Shown in pieces: positions 1 through 6,059 of a DNA stretch of 20,979 bases. The translations under genes were made by a program, and so were the position numbers. A model generated the notes under the pieces. The model was not told the DNA's origin, searched no databases, and saw only the letters and a list, made by a program, of their open reading frames with translations. This DNA comes from an uncultured Bacilli bacterium (GTDB lineage Bacteria; Bacillota_I; Bacilli_A; RF39; UBA660), in NCBI GenBank assembly GCA_944327405.1, contig CALVHK010000008.1, positions 1 to 20,979 of the forward strand, given 5' to 3'. Position 1 is the stretch's first letter. Each line of letters begins with the position of its first letter.

Positions 1-1
1 A

Positions 2-202
2 GCTGATAAATATAGTGGTAAACCAAAAGAATTTGAAGAAAATAATTCTGCTTGGGTAAACATAGAAGAATTATTTTCAAAGTCAAAAATTTATCCTAGC
101 ATTGAAATTATCAAATACCTAAAAGAGGATAATATAAATCTAATAATATATGTAGATAAAAACAATAAAATTATAAAAGTAGAAAGAAAAAAATTGGATT
201 AA
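2..202 (+). CDS. 3' end of a gene, possibly a NUDIX-family hydrolase (partial)
   Basis: The reading frame is open from the left edge to a TAA at 200-202 and encodes the last 66 residues of a protein. It contains the segment SAWVNIEELF followed by Ser/Lys-rich and Ile-rich stretches. A Trp-Val/Met-x-x-x-Glu-Leu segment of this kind is typical of the region after the NUDIX box in nucleotide-cleaning NUDIX proteins, but the NUDIX box itself would lie outside the window, so the family is a guess. The end of the gene overlaps the minus-strand membrane-protein gene by about 30 bases in convergent orientation. No terminator for the plus strand is visible after it. Confidence 0.4.
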   Translation, partial: ADKYSGKPKEFEENNSAWVNIEELFSKSKIYPSIEIIKYLKEDNINLIIYVDKNNKIIKVERKKLD

Positions 203-719
203 AAAAAGCGAAAAACAACGCTAAATCAGGATGATAATAAGTGAGTATGGCATTTATTATTACAACAGCAAACCAAGCTAAAATAATTTTCTTTTCTAAC
301 TCAGAATTATATTTTCTTTTAAGTAATTGGTAATTTAAAAGAACGCTAATAACAATACAAATAAAGTAAATGAGAAACATAAGGAATAGATTGTGTTCAC
401 TATTAAAAACATAAAAATAAATAGGAGAATAAATAAGCATGAATAAAAAAGCACAAACTATAGCAGCAATAAAACCACTAGTACAAGTGTTAATATCATG
501 CTTTTTTCTTATAGTAACTTTCTCAAACACCGACCAAATTAAAAAAGAAAGGATAATCACTTTATTAAACTGCCATAGACTATCACTCACTGGAAATAGT
601 AAAGAAGTAATAAATGAGGGGAACCAAAAATACATATTCCGGACGACAAAAGAAAGTGAAAAAATAACAATAATACTACAAACTTTCCAAATTTTAAGCT
701 TTAAATTATTTTTATTCAT
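171..719 (-). CDS. DUF6512-like integral membrane protein
   Basis: This encodes a 182-residue very hydrophobic protein with about five predicted membrane segments. A strong site (AAGGTGGT) sits just before its ATG. The middle segment FPVSDSLWQFNK aligns with FPINESIWEHNK in the broken paralogue at 5041-5562. I recall Asn-Glu-Ser-x-Trp-Glu-His-x-Lys as the signature of the DUF6512 membrane family, so this copy has lost the Glu and His of the signature. The function of the family is unknown to me. The last dozen residues (FAFFNPIFFFLLL) do not match the paralogue and are read from sequence antisense to the end of the neighbouring gene. A small AGCG/CGCT hairpin followed by T's lies at about 205-221 on this strand, so the gene may have lost its original stop and now run through its terminator. 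Confidence 0.65.
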   Translation of the reverse strand: MNKNNLKLKIWKVCSIIVIFSLSFVVRNMYFWFPSFITSLLFPVSDSLWQFNKVIILSFLIWSVFEKVTIRKKHDINTCTSGFIAAIVCAFLFMLIYSPIYFYVFNSEHNLFLMFLIYFICIVISVLLNYQLLKRKYNSELEKKIILAWFAVVIINAILTYYHPDLALFFAFFNPIFFFLLL

Positions 720-786
720 GAAATAACCACCTTTTTATTAGTTTGATGAAATTTGAAGTAATTATGTAAAAAAGATAAACAGATAA

Positions 787-815
787 TTGAGTAACAAAAA
801 ATATTGTGCTATAAT
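787..815 (+). promoter_or_regulatory. sigma-A promoter of pyrG
   Basis: TTGAGT at 787-792 and a perfect TATAAT at 810-815 are separated by 17 bases. Transcription should begin at about 821-823, some 55 bases before the pyrG start codon. Confidence 0.75.
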
Positions 816-817
816 TT

Positions 818-857
818 AAAAGAGCCTAAGGTTTCTCCCAAGGTCTTTTTTTGTTTT
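818..857 (+). terminator. Leader terminator/attenuator of pyrG
   Basis: Immediately after the predicted transcription start, AGA-G-CCU at 821-827 can pair with AGGUCU at 841-846 (one bulged G). The stem is extended by AAA/UUU and followed by seven T's and then five more. This looks like an intrinsic terminator inside the pyrG leader. In Bacillus subtilis pyrG is controlled by a leader terminator whose escape depends on repeated G insertion at a GGGC start when CTP is low. The terminator is seen here; the same mechanism is only inferred, because the predicted start reads AGAGCC and not GGGC. Confidence 0.55.
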
Positions 858-875
858 TAGAAAGAGGTGTTTTTC

Positions 876-2483
876 ATGGCAAAGTATGTATTTGTAACAG
901 GAGGAGTCTGTTCTGGACTAGGAAAGGGGATTACAGCATCAAGTATAGCTATGCTTTTGAAAGCCAAAGGCTATAAAGTGTTTATGCAAAAATTTGATCC
1001 TTATATGAATGTAGATCCCGGAACAATGTCACCAATACAACATGGTGAGGTATTTGTTACTGCGGATGGTTGTGAAACTGATCTTGATTTAGGTCATTAT
1101 GAAAGATTTATTGATGAAGAGTTGAATTACACATCCAATATTACCAATGGTAAAATTTATTCCAGCGTGATTGAAAAAGAGCGAGTTGGAGATTTTCTTG
1201 GGGCTACCATTCAAATAGTACCTCATATTTCCAATGAAATTAAAAACAAAATTTATGAAGCTGGAACAAGCAGTGGGGCGGATATCGTAATTACAGAAAT
1301 TGGTGGTACAGTGGGTGATATTGAGTCATCTGTTATGATGGAATCCCTCCGGCAATTTCGGTTAGAAACTGGTCGAGAAAACTCATTGTTTGTCCACACC
1401 ACACTCGTTCCCTATCTATTTGGATCTAACGAACTAAAAACGAAACCCACTCAAAATAGCATTATCGAACTTCGGCGCCTTGGCATTCAACCCGATATTA
1501 TTGTTACTCGTGCTCCAATTGATTTAGGGGAAGCGGTGAAAAAGAAAATATCGTTATTTGGAAGTATACCTATTAAAAATATTATTGAAGCCAAAGACGT
1601 AAATAACATTTATCAAATACCAATGAATTTCCATAAACAACACATTGAAGACATTATATTAAATCAGTTTGGTTTAAAAACGGGAAAGAGTGATCTTAGC
1701 AATTGGAAGAACCTAATTAAAACAAGTGAATCGCTAGATAAAGAAGTAAATATTGCTTTGGTTGGTAAATATGTCGAATTAGAAGATGCCTATTTATCCG
1801 TAAAAGAAGCCCTAAAAGCTGCTGGATACAAATATCACACCAAAGTAAATATTAAATGGGTAAATTCGGAAGAATTAGAAACGAAAAATTGTAACTTAAA
1901 AGAAGTATTTAAGAATATAGGTGGAATCATTGTTCCTGGTGGTTTTGGATCTAGGGGAATTGAAGGCATGATTAAAGCTTGTGAGTATGCACGTGTTAAT
2001 AAGATTCCTTATTTAGGAATTTGTCTAGGCATGCAAATTGCTGTCATTGAATTTGCCCGACATGTTTGCAAGTTAGAAGATGCTTCATCTAGAGAATTTG
2101 ATGAATTGTGTGAAAATCCCGTTATCGATTTAATGGCCGATCAAAAAGCAATCATTAATAAGGGTGGAACGTTAAGACTTGGTAACTATAAATGTAAAAT
2201 TACCAAAGACACTCTTGCTTATGAAGACTATAAAGCCGAAGAAATATTAGAACGCCATCGTCACCGTTATGAATTTAATAATAGCTATAAAGAACTACTT
2301 GCAAGTAAAGGAATGATTTTCTCGGGGATTAATCCAGAAAGTAATTTAGTAGAAATAATTGAACTAAAAGATCATCCACACTTTATCGCTTGTCAATTTC
2401 ATCCGGAATTTAAAAGTAGACCAACGAGACCTCATCCAATATTTGATTCTTTTGTTGCATCTAGCATTGAAAATAATAAATAA
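876..2483 (+). CDS. pyrG: CTP synthase
   Basis: CTP synthase makes CTP from UTP, ATP and glutamine in the cytoplasm, the last step of pyrimidine nucleotide synthesis. The 535-residue length is normal. The N-terminal synthetase domain shows the P-loop GGVCSGLGKG (residues 9-18), KFDPYMNVDPGTMSPIQHGE (39-58) and ELKTKPTQNS (186-195). The C-terminal class I glutamine amidotransferase domain has GGFGSRG (355-361), the nucleophile Cys383 in GICLGMQ, and His509 and Glu511 in QFHPE. All catalytic residues are present. The P-loop reads VCSG where VVSS or VVSG is usual, a mild variation. An in-frame GTG lies at 867, but it falls inside the ribosome binding site AAAGAGGTG, so the ATG at 876 is chosen. 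The gene stands alone behind its own promoter and leader terminator. No terminator follows before the next promoter. Confidence 0.97.
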   Translation: MAKYVFVTGGVCSGLGKGITASSIAMLLKAKGYKVFMQKFDPYMNVDPGTMSPIQHGEVFVTADGCETDLDLGHYERFIDEELNYTSNITNGKIYSSVIEKERVGDFLGATIQIVPHISNEIKNKIYEAGTSSGADIVITEIGGTVGDIESSVMMESLRQFRLETGRENSLFVHTTLVPYLFGSNELKTKPTQNSIIELRRLGIQPDIIVTRAPIDLGEAVKKKISLFGSIPIKNIIEAKDVNNIYQIPMNFHKQHIEDIILNQFGLKTGKSDLSNWKNLIKTSESLDKEVNIALVGKYVELEDAYLSVKEALKAAGYKYHTKVNIKWVNSEELETKNCNLKEVFKNIGGIIVPGGFGSRGIEGMIKACEYARVNKIPYLGICLGMQIAVIEFARHVCKLEDASSREFDELCENPVIDLMADQKAIINKGGTLRLGNYKCKITKDTLAYEDYKAEEILERHRHRYEFNNSYKELLASKGMIFSGINPESNLVEIIELKDHPHFIACQFHPEFKSRPTRPHPIFDSFVASSIENNK

Positions 2484-2499
2484 AAAAGAGAAAAAAACG

Positions 2500-2529
2500 T
2501 TGACAAACAAAAGTATGCTATGCTATACT
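2500..2529 (+). promoter_or_regulatory. sigma-A promoter of the first ORF6N gene, with operator-like repeats
   Basis: A consensus TTGACA at 2500-2505 and TATACT at 2524-2529 are separated by 18 bases. The spacer contains AGTAT (2512-2516), which is the inverse of ATACT overlapping the -10 element, and a tandem TGCTA-TGCTA. A second small palindrome, CTTAG-G-CTAAG at 2528-2538, sits at the expected start point. These are possible binding sites for the encoded regulator or its partner. The promoter is well supported; the operators are inferred. Confidence 0.7.
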
Positions 2530-2557
2530 TAGGCTAAGAAAATCAGTGGGGTGAAAT

Positions 2558-3439
2558 ATGAACGATATTATTTTAAATCAGGAAGAAAAAATTGAAAATT
2601 TAATTTATGAAATACGTGGTAAACAAGTAATGCTTGATAGTGATCTAGCAAGACTTTATAAATGTGCTAATGGAGCAAAAACGATTAATCAAGCTGTAAA
2701 AAGGCATGTTAATCGATTTCCAGAAAGATTTATGTTTAGATTAACAGAAGCTGAAGTAGAAAATTTGCGGTCCCAACTTGGGACCGCAAAATATAATATG
2801 ATGTCTAGAACTTTGCCATCTGCATTTACCGAGCAAGGAGTGGCAATGCTAGCAACCATTCTTAGAACTTCCGTGGCCGAAGAAGTAAGTATCAAAATAA
2901 TGGATGCTTTTGTTGCTATGCGTAAGTTTATTGGAGCTAATTTAATAGAGCAAAAATATATTAACAATTTAGTATTAGAAGACCATGATAAAATACAAGT
3001 ATTAGAAGAATCATTTCAAAAACTTGAAGAAAAAAGAAAAGACAGTGAAATTTATTTTAACGGTCAAATTTATGATGCTTACTCTAAGATATTAGATATT
3101 TTTAAGAGTGCTAAAAATGAGCTAGTCATTATTGATTCTTATGCCGATAATACATTACTTGATATAATAAAAAGATTGAATGTTAAAGTAACTGTTATCA
3201 CCAAACCAAACAATTTATTAACAAAACAAGACTTAGAAAAGTATAACAAACAGTATCATAATTTAACTGTAAAATATGACAATACATTTCATGACAGATA
3301 TTTCATACTTGATAACAATACTGTGTATCATTGTGGGGCCAGTATCAATAGAATAGGCTATAAAACGTTTTCTGTTACTTTAATCAGTGATTATGATATA
3401 TGTGAAACTTTAATGAAGAAAGTAAGTAAAATCACTTAA
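2558..3439 (+). CDS. ORF6N-domain DNA-binding protein with HxR(x)4D phospholipase-D-like C-terminus, copy 1
   Basis: The 293-residue protein has an N-terminal ORF6N domain (about residues 10-125), recognised by GKQVMLDSDLARLY, RFPERFMF, LRSQ and the hallmark FTEQGVAML. A coiled segment (about 140-165) follows. The C-terminal domain (about 168-290) contains HDRYFILD (245-252), an HxR(x)4D variant of the HxK(x)4D phospholipase-D nuclease motif, then GAS. ORF6N domains are known from phage antirepressor-like and accessory proteins. Nuclease activity of this C-terminus is inferred. It has its own promoter and a GGGGTGA ribosome binding site. The next gene is a paralogue: residues 1-35 and about 122-290 are almost the same in both, while the DNA-recognition part in between has diverged strongly. 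A perfect 27-base palindrome lies inside the coding sequence at 2764-2790. There is no neighbouring phage or restriction gene. Confidence 0.88.
   Translation: MNDIILNQEEKIENLIYEIRGKQVMLDSDLARLYKCANGAKTINQAVKRHVNRFPERFMFRLTEAEVENLRSQLGTAKYNMMSRTLPSAFTEQGVAMLATILRTSVAEEVSIKIMDAFVAMRKFIGANLIEQKYINNLVLEDHDKIQVLEESFQKLEEKRKDSEIYFNGQIYDAYSKILDIFKSAKNELVIIDSYADNTLLDIIKRLNVKVTVITKPNNLLTKQDLEKYNKQYHNLTVKYDNTFHDRYFILDNNTVYHCGASINRIGYKTFSVTLISDYDICETLMKKVSKIT
2764..2790. repeat. Perfect 27-bp palindrome inside ORF6N gene 1
   Basis: The arm TTTGCGGTCCCAA (2764-2776) is followed by a single C (2777) and its exact reverse complement, TTGGGACCGCAAA (2778-2790). It is a GC-rich island in AT-rich coding DNA and encodes part of the ORF6N motif Leu-Arg-Ser-Gln-Leu-Gly-Thr-Ala. 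The centre is the first base of the codon after Arg-Ser-Gln. There is no following T-run, so it is not an ordinary terminator. It could be a protein-binding site, a cleavage or recombination site, or an mRNA hairpin. Confidence 0.95.
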
Positions 3440-3446
3440 AATGATA

Positions 3447-3475
3447 TAGACAAAGTAATAAATAGATTTTATACT
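3447..3475 (+). promoter_or_regulatory. sigma-A promoter of the second ORF6N gene, with operator-like repeat
   Basis: TAGACA at 3447-3452 and TATACT at 3470-3475 are 17 bases apart, in the short gap between the two paralogues. A palindrome, CTGAT-ATAA-ATCAG, at 3474-3487 overlaps the end of the -10 element and the likely start point. It stands where the first gene has the different palindrome CTTAG-G-CTAAG. The leaders of the two genes are otherwise alike (ATCAGxGGGG before the ATG). Separate promoters mean the two genes can be controlled independently. Confidence 0.6.
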
Positions 3476-3499
3476 GATATAAATCAGCGGGGGTGGAAT

Positions 3500-4381
3500 A
3501 TGAATAATATTGTATTAAATCAGGAAGAAAAAATCAAAAATTTAATTTATGAAATACGCGGAAAACAAGTGATGTTAGATAGGGATTTAGCAAAATTGTA
3601 TAAGATAGAAACAAGAGTGCTAATTCAAAAGTTAAAAAGGAATATAGAAAGATTTCCTGAAGAGTTTTGTTTTCAACTAAATCAAAAAGAATTTTTAAAT
3701 TGGAGATCACAAAATGTGATGTCCAATAATGACAAAATAGGATTAAGGCGTCCACCATATGTTTTTACTGAACAAGGCGTTGCAATGTTATCCGCTATTT
3801 TAAATAGTGAAGTTGCAATAGAGGTAAGTATTGCTATTATGAACGCTTTTGTTGCTATGCGCAAATACATTGGGGCTAATTTAATAGAGCAAAAATATAT
3901 TAACAATTTAGTTTTAGAAGACCATGGTAAAATACAAGTATTAGAAGAATCATTTCAAAAACTTGAAGAAAAAAGAAAAGATAGTGAAATTTATTTTGAT
4001 GGTCAAATTTATGATGCTTATTCTAAAATATTAGATATTTTTAAGAGTGCCAAAGAAGAGCTAATCATTATTGATTCTTATGCTGATAACACACTACTTG
4101 ATATAATAAAAAGATTAAATGTCAAAGTAACCATTATCACTAAACCAAAAAATTTATTAACAAAACAAGACTTAGAAAAGTATAACAAACAGTATCACAA
4201 TTTAAGTGTAAAATTTGATAACACATTTCATGACAGATATTTCATACTTGATAACAATACTGTATATCATTGTGGGGCCAGTATTAATAGAATTGGTTAT
4301 AAAACTTTTTCTGTTACTTTAATCAGTGATTGTGATATATGTAAATCTCTAATGGATAAAGTTTTAAAAATTATTTGCTAA
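3500..4381 (+). CDS. ORF6N-domain DNA-binding protein with HxR(x)4D phospholipase-D-like C-terminus, copy 2
   Basis: This is the tandem paralogue of the preceding gene and has the same 293-residue length. The ORF6N domain shows GKQVMLDRDLAKLY, the family-typical KRNIERFPEEFCFQL, NWRSQNVMS and FTEQGVAMLSAIL. The C-terminal domain has HDRYFILD (His244) and GAS. From about residue 120 on, I count roughly fifteen differences from copy 1 in about 170 residues, while residues 36-100 match only at family-conserved positions. Two tandem proteins with the same effector half but different DNA-recognition halves suggest different target sites. The pattern could come from duplication followed by exchange of the recognition segment, or by conversion of the rest. 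A near-perfect palindrome occupies the same codons as in copy 1. The start has a GGGGGTGG ribosome binding site. Confidence 0.88.
   Translation: MNNIVLNQEEKIKNLIYEIRGKQVMLDRDLAKLYKIETRVLIQKLKRNIERFPEEFCFQLNQKEFLNWRSQNVMSNNDKIGLRRPPYVFTEQGVAMLSAILNSEVAIEVSIAIMNAFVAMRKYIGANLIEQKYINNLVLEDHGKIQVLEESFQKLEEKRKDSEIYFDGQIYDAYSKILDIFKSAKEELIIIDSYADNTLLDIIKRLNVKVTIITKPKNLLTKQDLEKYNKQYHNLSVKFDNTFHDRYFILDNNTVYHCGASINRIGYKTFSVTLISDCDICKSLMDKVLKIIC
3699..3727. repeat. Near-perfect 29-bp palindrome inside ORF6N gene 2
   Basis: The arm ATTGGAGATCACA (3699-3711) and the arm TGTGATGTCCAAT (3715-3727) pair at 12 of 13 positions around the centre AAA. The only mismatch is G/G at 3705/3721. The middle base is the first base of the codon after Arg-Ser-Gln, exactly as in the first paralogue, but the arm sequence is different. 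No T-run follows. Confidence 0.9.
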
Positions 4382-4389
4382 AATTTTAT

Positions 4390-4406
4390 GGTTTCAGATT
4401 GAAACC
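4390..4406. repeat. 17-bp intergenic palindrome of the same class
   Basis: GGTTTCA (4390-4396), GAT and TGAAACC (4400-4406) form a perfect 7-bp inverted repeat nine bases after the stop of the second ORF6N gene and about 30 bases before the pyrophosphatase start. It shares the skeleton GnTnnCA-N3-TGnnA with the two palindromes inside the ORF6N genes. The bases after it are TTAAATG, so a terminator is unlikely. It could be an operator for the downstream gene. Confidence 0.8.
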
Positions 4407-4434
4407 TTAAATGTAAAAAAGGAGGAATAAAACG

Positions 4435-5049
4435 ATGAAAGTATTATTTGCAACATCTAATCCAGCTAAGGTTAGAAACTATAAAGAAGAATTGTCAAAA
4501 AAGGGAATTGAATTATTAACACTAAAGGATATTGATGCCTCTATTCCTGTAGAAGAAAGTGGTAAAAACGCTATAGAAAATGCTTATATTAAAGCAAAAG
4601 CTTACTATGATGAGCTAGGTAAGCCTACAATTGGTATGGATAATAACTTGTTTATTGAAGGGCTTCCTGATGAATTACAACCGGGTGTATTTGTAAGAAG
4701 AATCGGCGGAAAAGAATTAAATGATGATGAAATGATTGAACATTATACAAAGTTAGTAAAAGAATATGGTGGTAAGCTAAAAGCAAGATGGGTATATGGT
4801 ATGGTCTTGATTACTAACAATGAGACATATGAATTTAATTGGAGTTATAATGATTTTTATTTAGTAAGCGAGGTAAATAAAAAAAGAAATCCAGGATACC
4901 CCCTAGATTCCATTTCAATTGATGAAAAAACGAATAAGTATTTTGTCGATATGACCGAAAGTGATCGCAAAGAAAATGATAAAGAAACATCGGATAAAGA
5001 AGTAATTGAGTTTATTTTAAAATCCCTAAAAGAATCCAACCTACTTTAA
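4435..5049 (+). CDS. Divergent non-canonical purine NTP pyrophosphatase (Ham1/RdgB family)
   Basis: Family members hydrolyse XTP, dITP and ITP to monophosphates and keep deaminated purines out of DNA and RNA. The 204-residue protein starts with KVLFATSNPAKVRNYKEEL, the family's SxNxxK substrate-binding opening (Ser8, Asn9, Lys12). GMDNNLFIEGLP takes the place of the usual (A/E)DDSGLxVxAL motif, so one of the usual acidic residues is replaced by Asn. PGVFVRRIGG matches the PGxxSAR segment. The C-terminus has ESDRKENDKETSDK where canonical enzymes have a Ser-His-Arg motif. It is therefore a clear but distant member, and its preferred substrate could differ. The ribosome binding site AAGGAGG is strong. 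No promoter is obvious, so it may be read through from the ORF6N gene. Its last 9 bases overlap the convergent DUF6512-like pseudogene. Confidence 0.82.
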   Translation: MKVLFATSNPAKVRNYKEELSKKGIELLTLKDIDASIPVEESGKNAIENAYIKAKAYYDELGKPTIGMDNNLFIEGLPDELQPGVFVRRIGGKELNDDEMIEHYTKLVKEYGGKLKARWVYGMVLITNNETYEFNWSYNDFYLVSEVNKKRNPGYPLDSISIDEKTNKYFVDMTESDRKENDKETSDKEVIEFILKSLKESNLL

Positions 5050-5562
5050 ACCATAAATTTTATTAGTATAATCATAGAATATCGCTACATTAGGTGGATA
5101 ATAAGTAAAGATAATATTAATTAAGAAGAATATAACAAAGAGTATTACTCCCAATTCTTCCAATTTAGAATTATAATCTTTTTGAAGTAATCGGTAGGAG
5201 ACAATTTGGCTAATAATAATTGCCAAAATAAAGATAGCAAATGTTACAATCATATTATCATTGGTCTTTAAAATATATAAATAAACTGGAGTAAAAATAA
5301 GCATAACAAGAATCATACAAACTAGGGAAGAAATACATTCTGGGAATATTACATTCTTCCTTTTTTTATAATAAAGTTTTTCTATAATTGCTATAACCAA
5401 AAAGGAAGCAACAATAATTTTATTGTGTTCCCAAATGCTTTCGTTTATAGGAAAAAACAAACTGGTAAAAAAGGAAGGAAATTAATCATAGATAAAATGG
5501 AGTAGTGCACTTAGAGCAAAAATTAATATTGCACTAATTACTTTCCATTTTTTTAATGTCAT
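5041..5562 (-). pseudogene. Broken DUF6512-like membrane protein gene (in-frame TAA)
   Basis: On the minus strand an ATG at 5562-5560, behind the ribosome binding site AGGTGAT, opens a frame reading MTLKKWKVISAILIF and on to HFIYD. A TAA at 5484-5482 interrupts it at codon 27. The same frame then continues without a gap into FPSFFTSLFFPINESIWEHNK and four more hydrophobic segments, ending at 5041-5043. The intact paralogue at 171-719 has Phe-Trp-Phe-Pro-Ser at the same place, so the TAA replaces a Trp codon (TGG). A shorter 139-residue product could begin at a TTG at 5460, but it would lack the first membrane segment and I see no good ribosome binding site. This copy retains the full NESIWEH signature that the other copy has lost. 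An assembly error is possible but would have to create the stop exactly. Confidence 0.8.
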
Positions 5563-5627
5563 TTTTAATCACCTATTATTATATAGAGAAAAAATGCAAA
5601 AAATATGCATAAATAGTCATTTTCTAC

Positions 5628-5656
5628 TTGACAAATACATATAAACTGTATATAGT
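5628..5656 (+). promoter_or_regulatory. sigma-A promoter of the GntR/ABC operon
   Basis: A consensus TTGACA (5628-5633) and TATAGT (5651-5656) are separated by 17 bases. It is the only good promoter before the three-gene operon, and its -10 element lies inside a 9-bp inverted repeat. Confidence 0.8.
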
Positions 5657-5668
5657 GTATATATACAG
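5646..5668. promoter_or_regulatory. Probable GntR operator overlapping the -10 element
   Basis: CTGTATATA (5646-5654), GTGTA and TATATACAG (5660-5668) form a perfect 9-bp inverted repeat covering the -10 box and start point. It lies directly before a GntR-type repressor gene. Its position predicts autorepression by blocking polymerase; this is inferred. Confidence 0.72.
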
Positions 5669-5681
5669 ATGAGGTGATAGT

Positions 5682-6056
5682 TTGCAAATAATTATTAGTA
5701 ATTCCATTGATACGCCAATTTACGAACAAATTGCAAGTAGTATTAAAGAAAGTATTTTAAAAGGTGATTTAGTTGGAGGAGAGGCACTTCCTTCAATTCG
5801 CTCTTTAGCAAGAGATCTTCGGATTAGTAATATTACCACCAAAAGAGCATACGAAGAACTAGAACACGATGGCTTTATTACTTCCGTACCCGGGAAAGGC
5901 TATTTTGTTAAGAAAAAGAGTGAAGAGTTTTTAAAGGAAGAAATTTATACCAAGATTGAAGAAAAACTAAACGAAGTAATCATATTAGCAAACACTTACA
6001 ACATCGAGTATAGCGAATTAAAAGAAATGTTAGATACACTTTTTAAGGAGGAATAA
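5682..6056 (+). CDS. GntR-family transcriptional regulator, YtrA subfamily
   Basis: This 124-residue cytoplasmic regulator has an N-terminal winged helix-turn-helix: TPIYEQIASSIKESILKG, then LPSIRSLARDLRISNITTKRAYEELEHDGFI and the wing SVPGKGYFV. A short helical tail of about 45 residues replaces the large effector domain of other GntR proteins, which is typical of YtrA-type regulators that sit with ABC exporters and respond to envelope stress or peptide antibiotics. It starts with TTG; the GAGGTG site five bases upstream and the absence of an ATG before the conserved part support this. It is the first gene of an operon, three bases from the ATPase gene. The inverted repeat over its promoter is the likely operator. 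The inducer is unknown. Confidence 0.9.
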   Translation: MQIIISNSIDTPIYEQIASSIKESILKGDLVGGEALPSIRSLARDLRISNITTKRAYEELEHDGFITSVPGKGYFVKKKSEEFLKEEIYTKIEEKLNEVIILANTYNIEYSELKEMLDTLFKEE

Positions 6057-6059
6057 ATA

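Noticed and set aside
439..726. Plus-strand open frame opposite the first DUF6512-like gene
   Set aside because: It is antisense to a gene with a clear membrane-protein pattern and ribosome binding site, and has no recognisable start signals of its own.
867..875. GTG start for pyrG giving three extra residues
   Set aside because: The GTG is part of the ribosome binding site, and the conserved start of the family is Met-Ala-Lys-Tyr at 876.
2558..4381. The ORF6N pair as part of a prophage or insertion sequence
   Set aside because: There is no integrase, transposase, phage structural gene or flanking target repeat; neighbours are ordinary chromosomal genes.
4390..4406. Intergenic palindrome as the terminator of the second ORF6N gene
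   Set aside because: The stem is only 7 bp and is followed by TTAAATG, not a T-run; the next gene has no promoter of its own, so readthrough is likely.
5482..5484. A stop codon at a conserved Trp position as evidence for altered genetic code
   Set aside because: The codon is TAA, not TGA, and Trp is TGG in all intact genes of the window; a simple nonsense mutation explains it.
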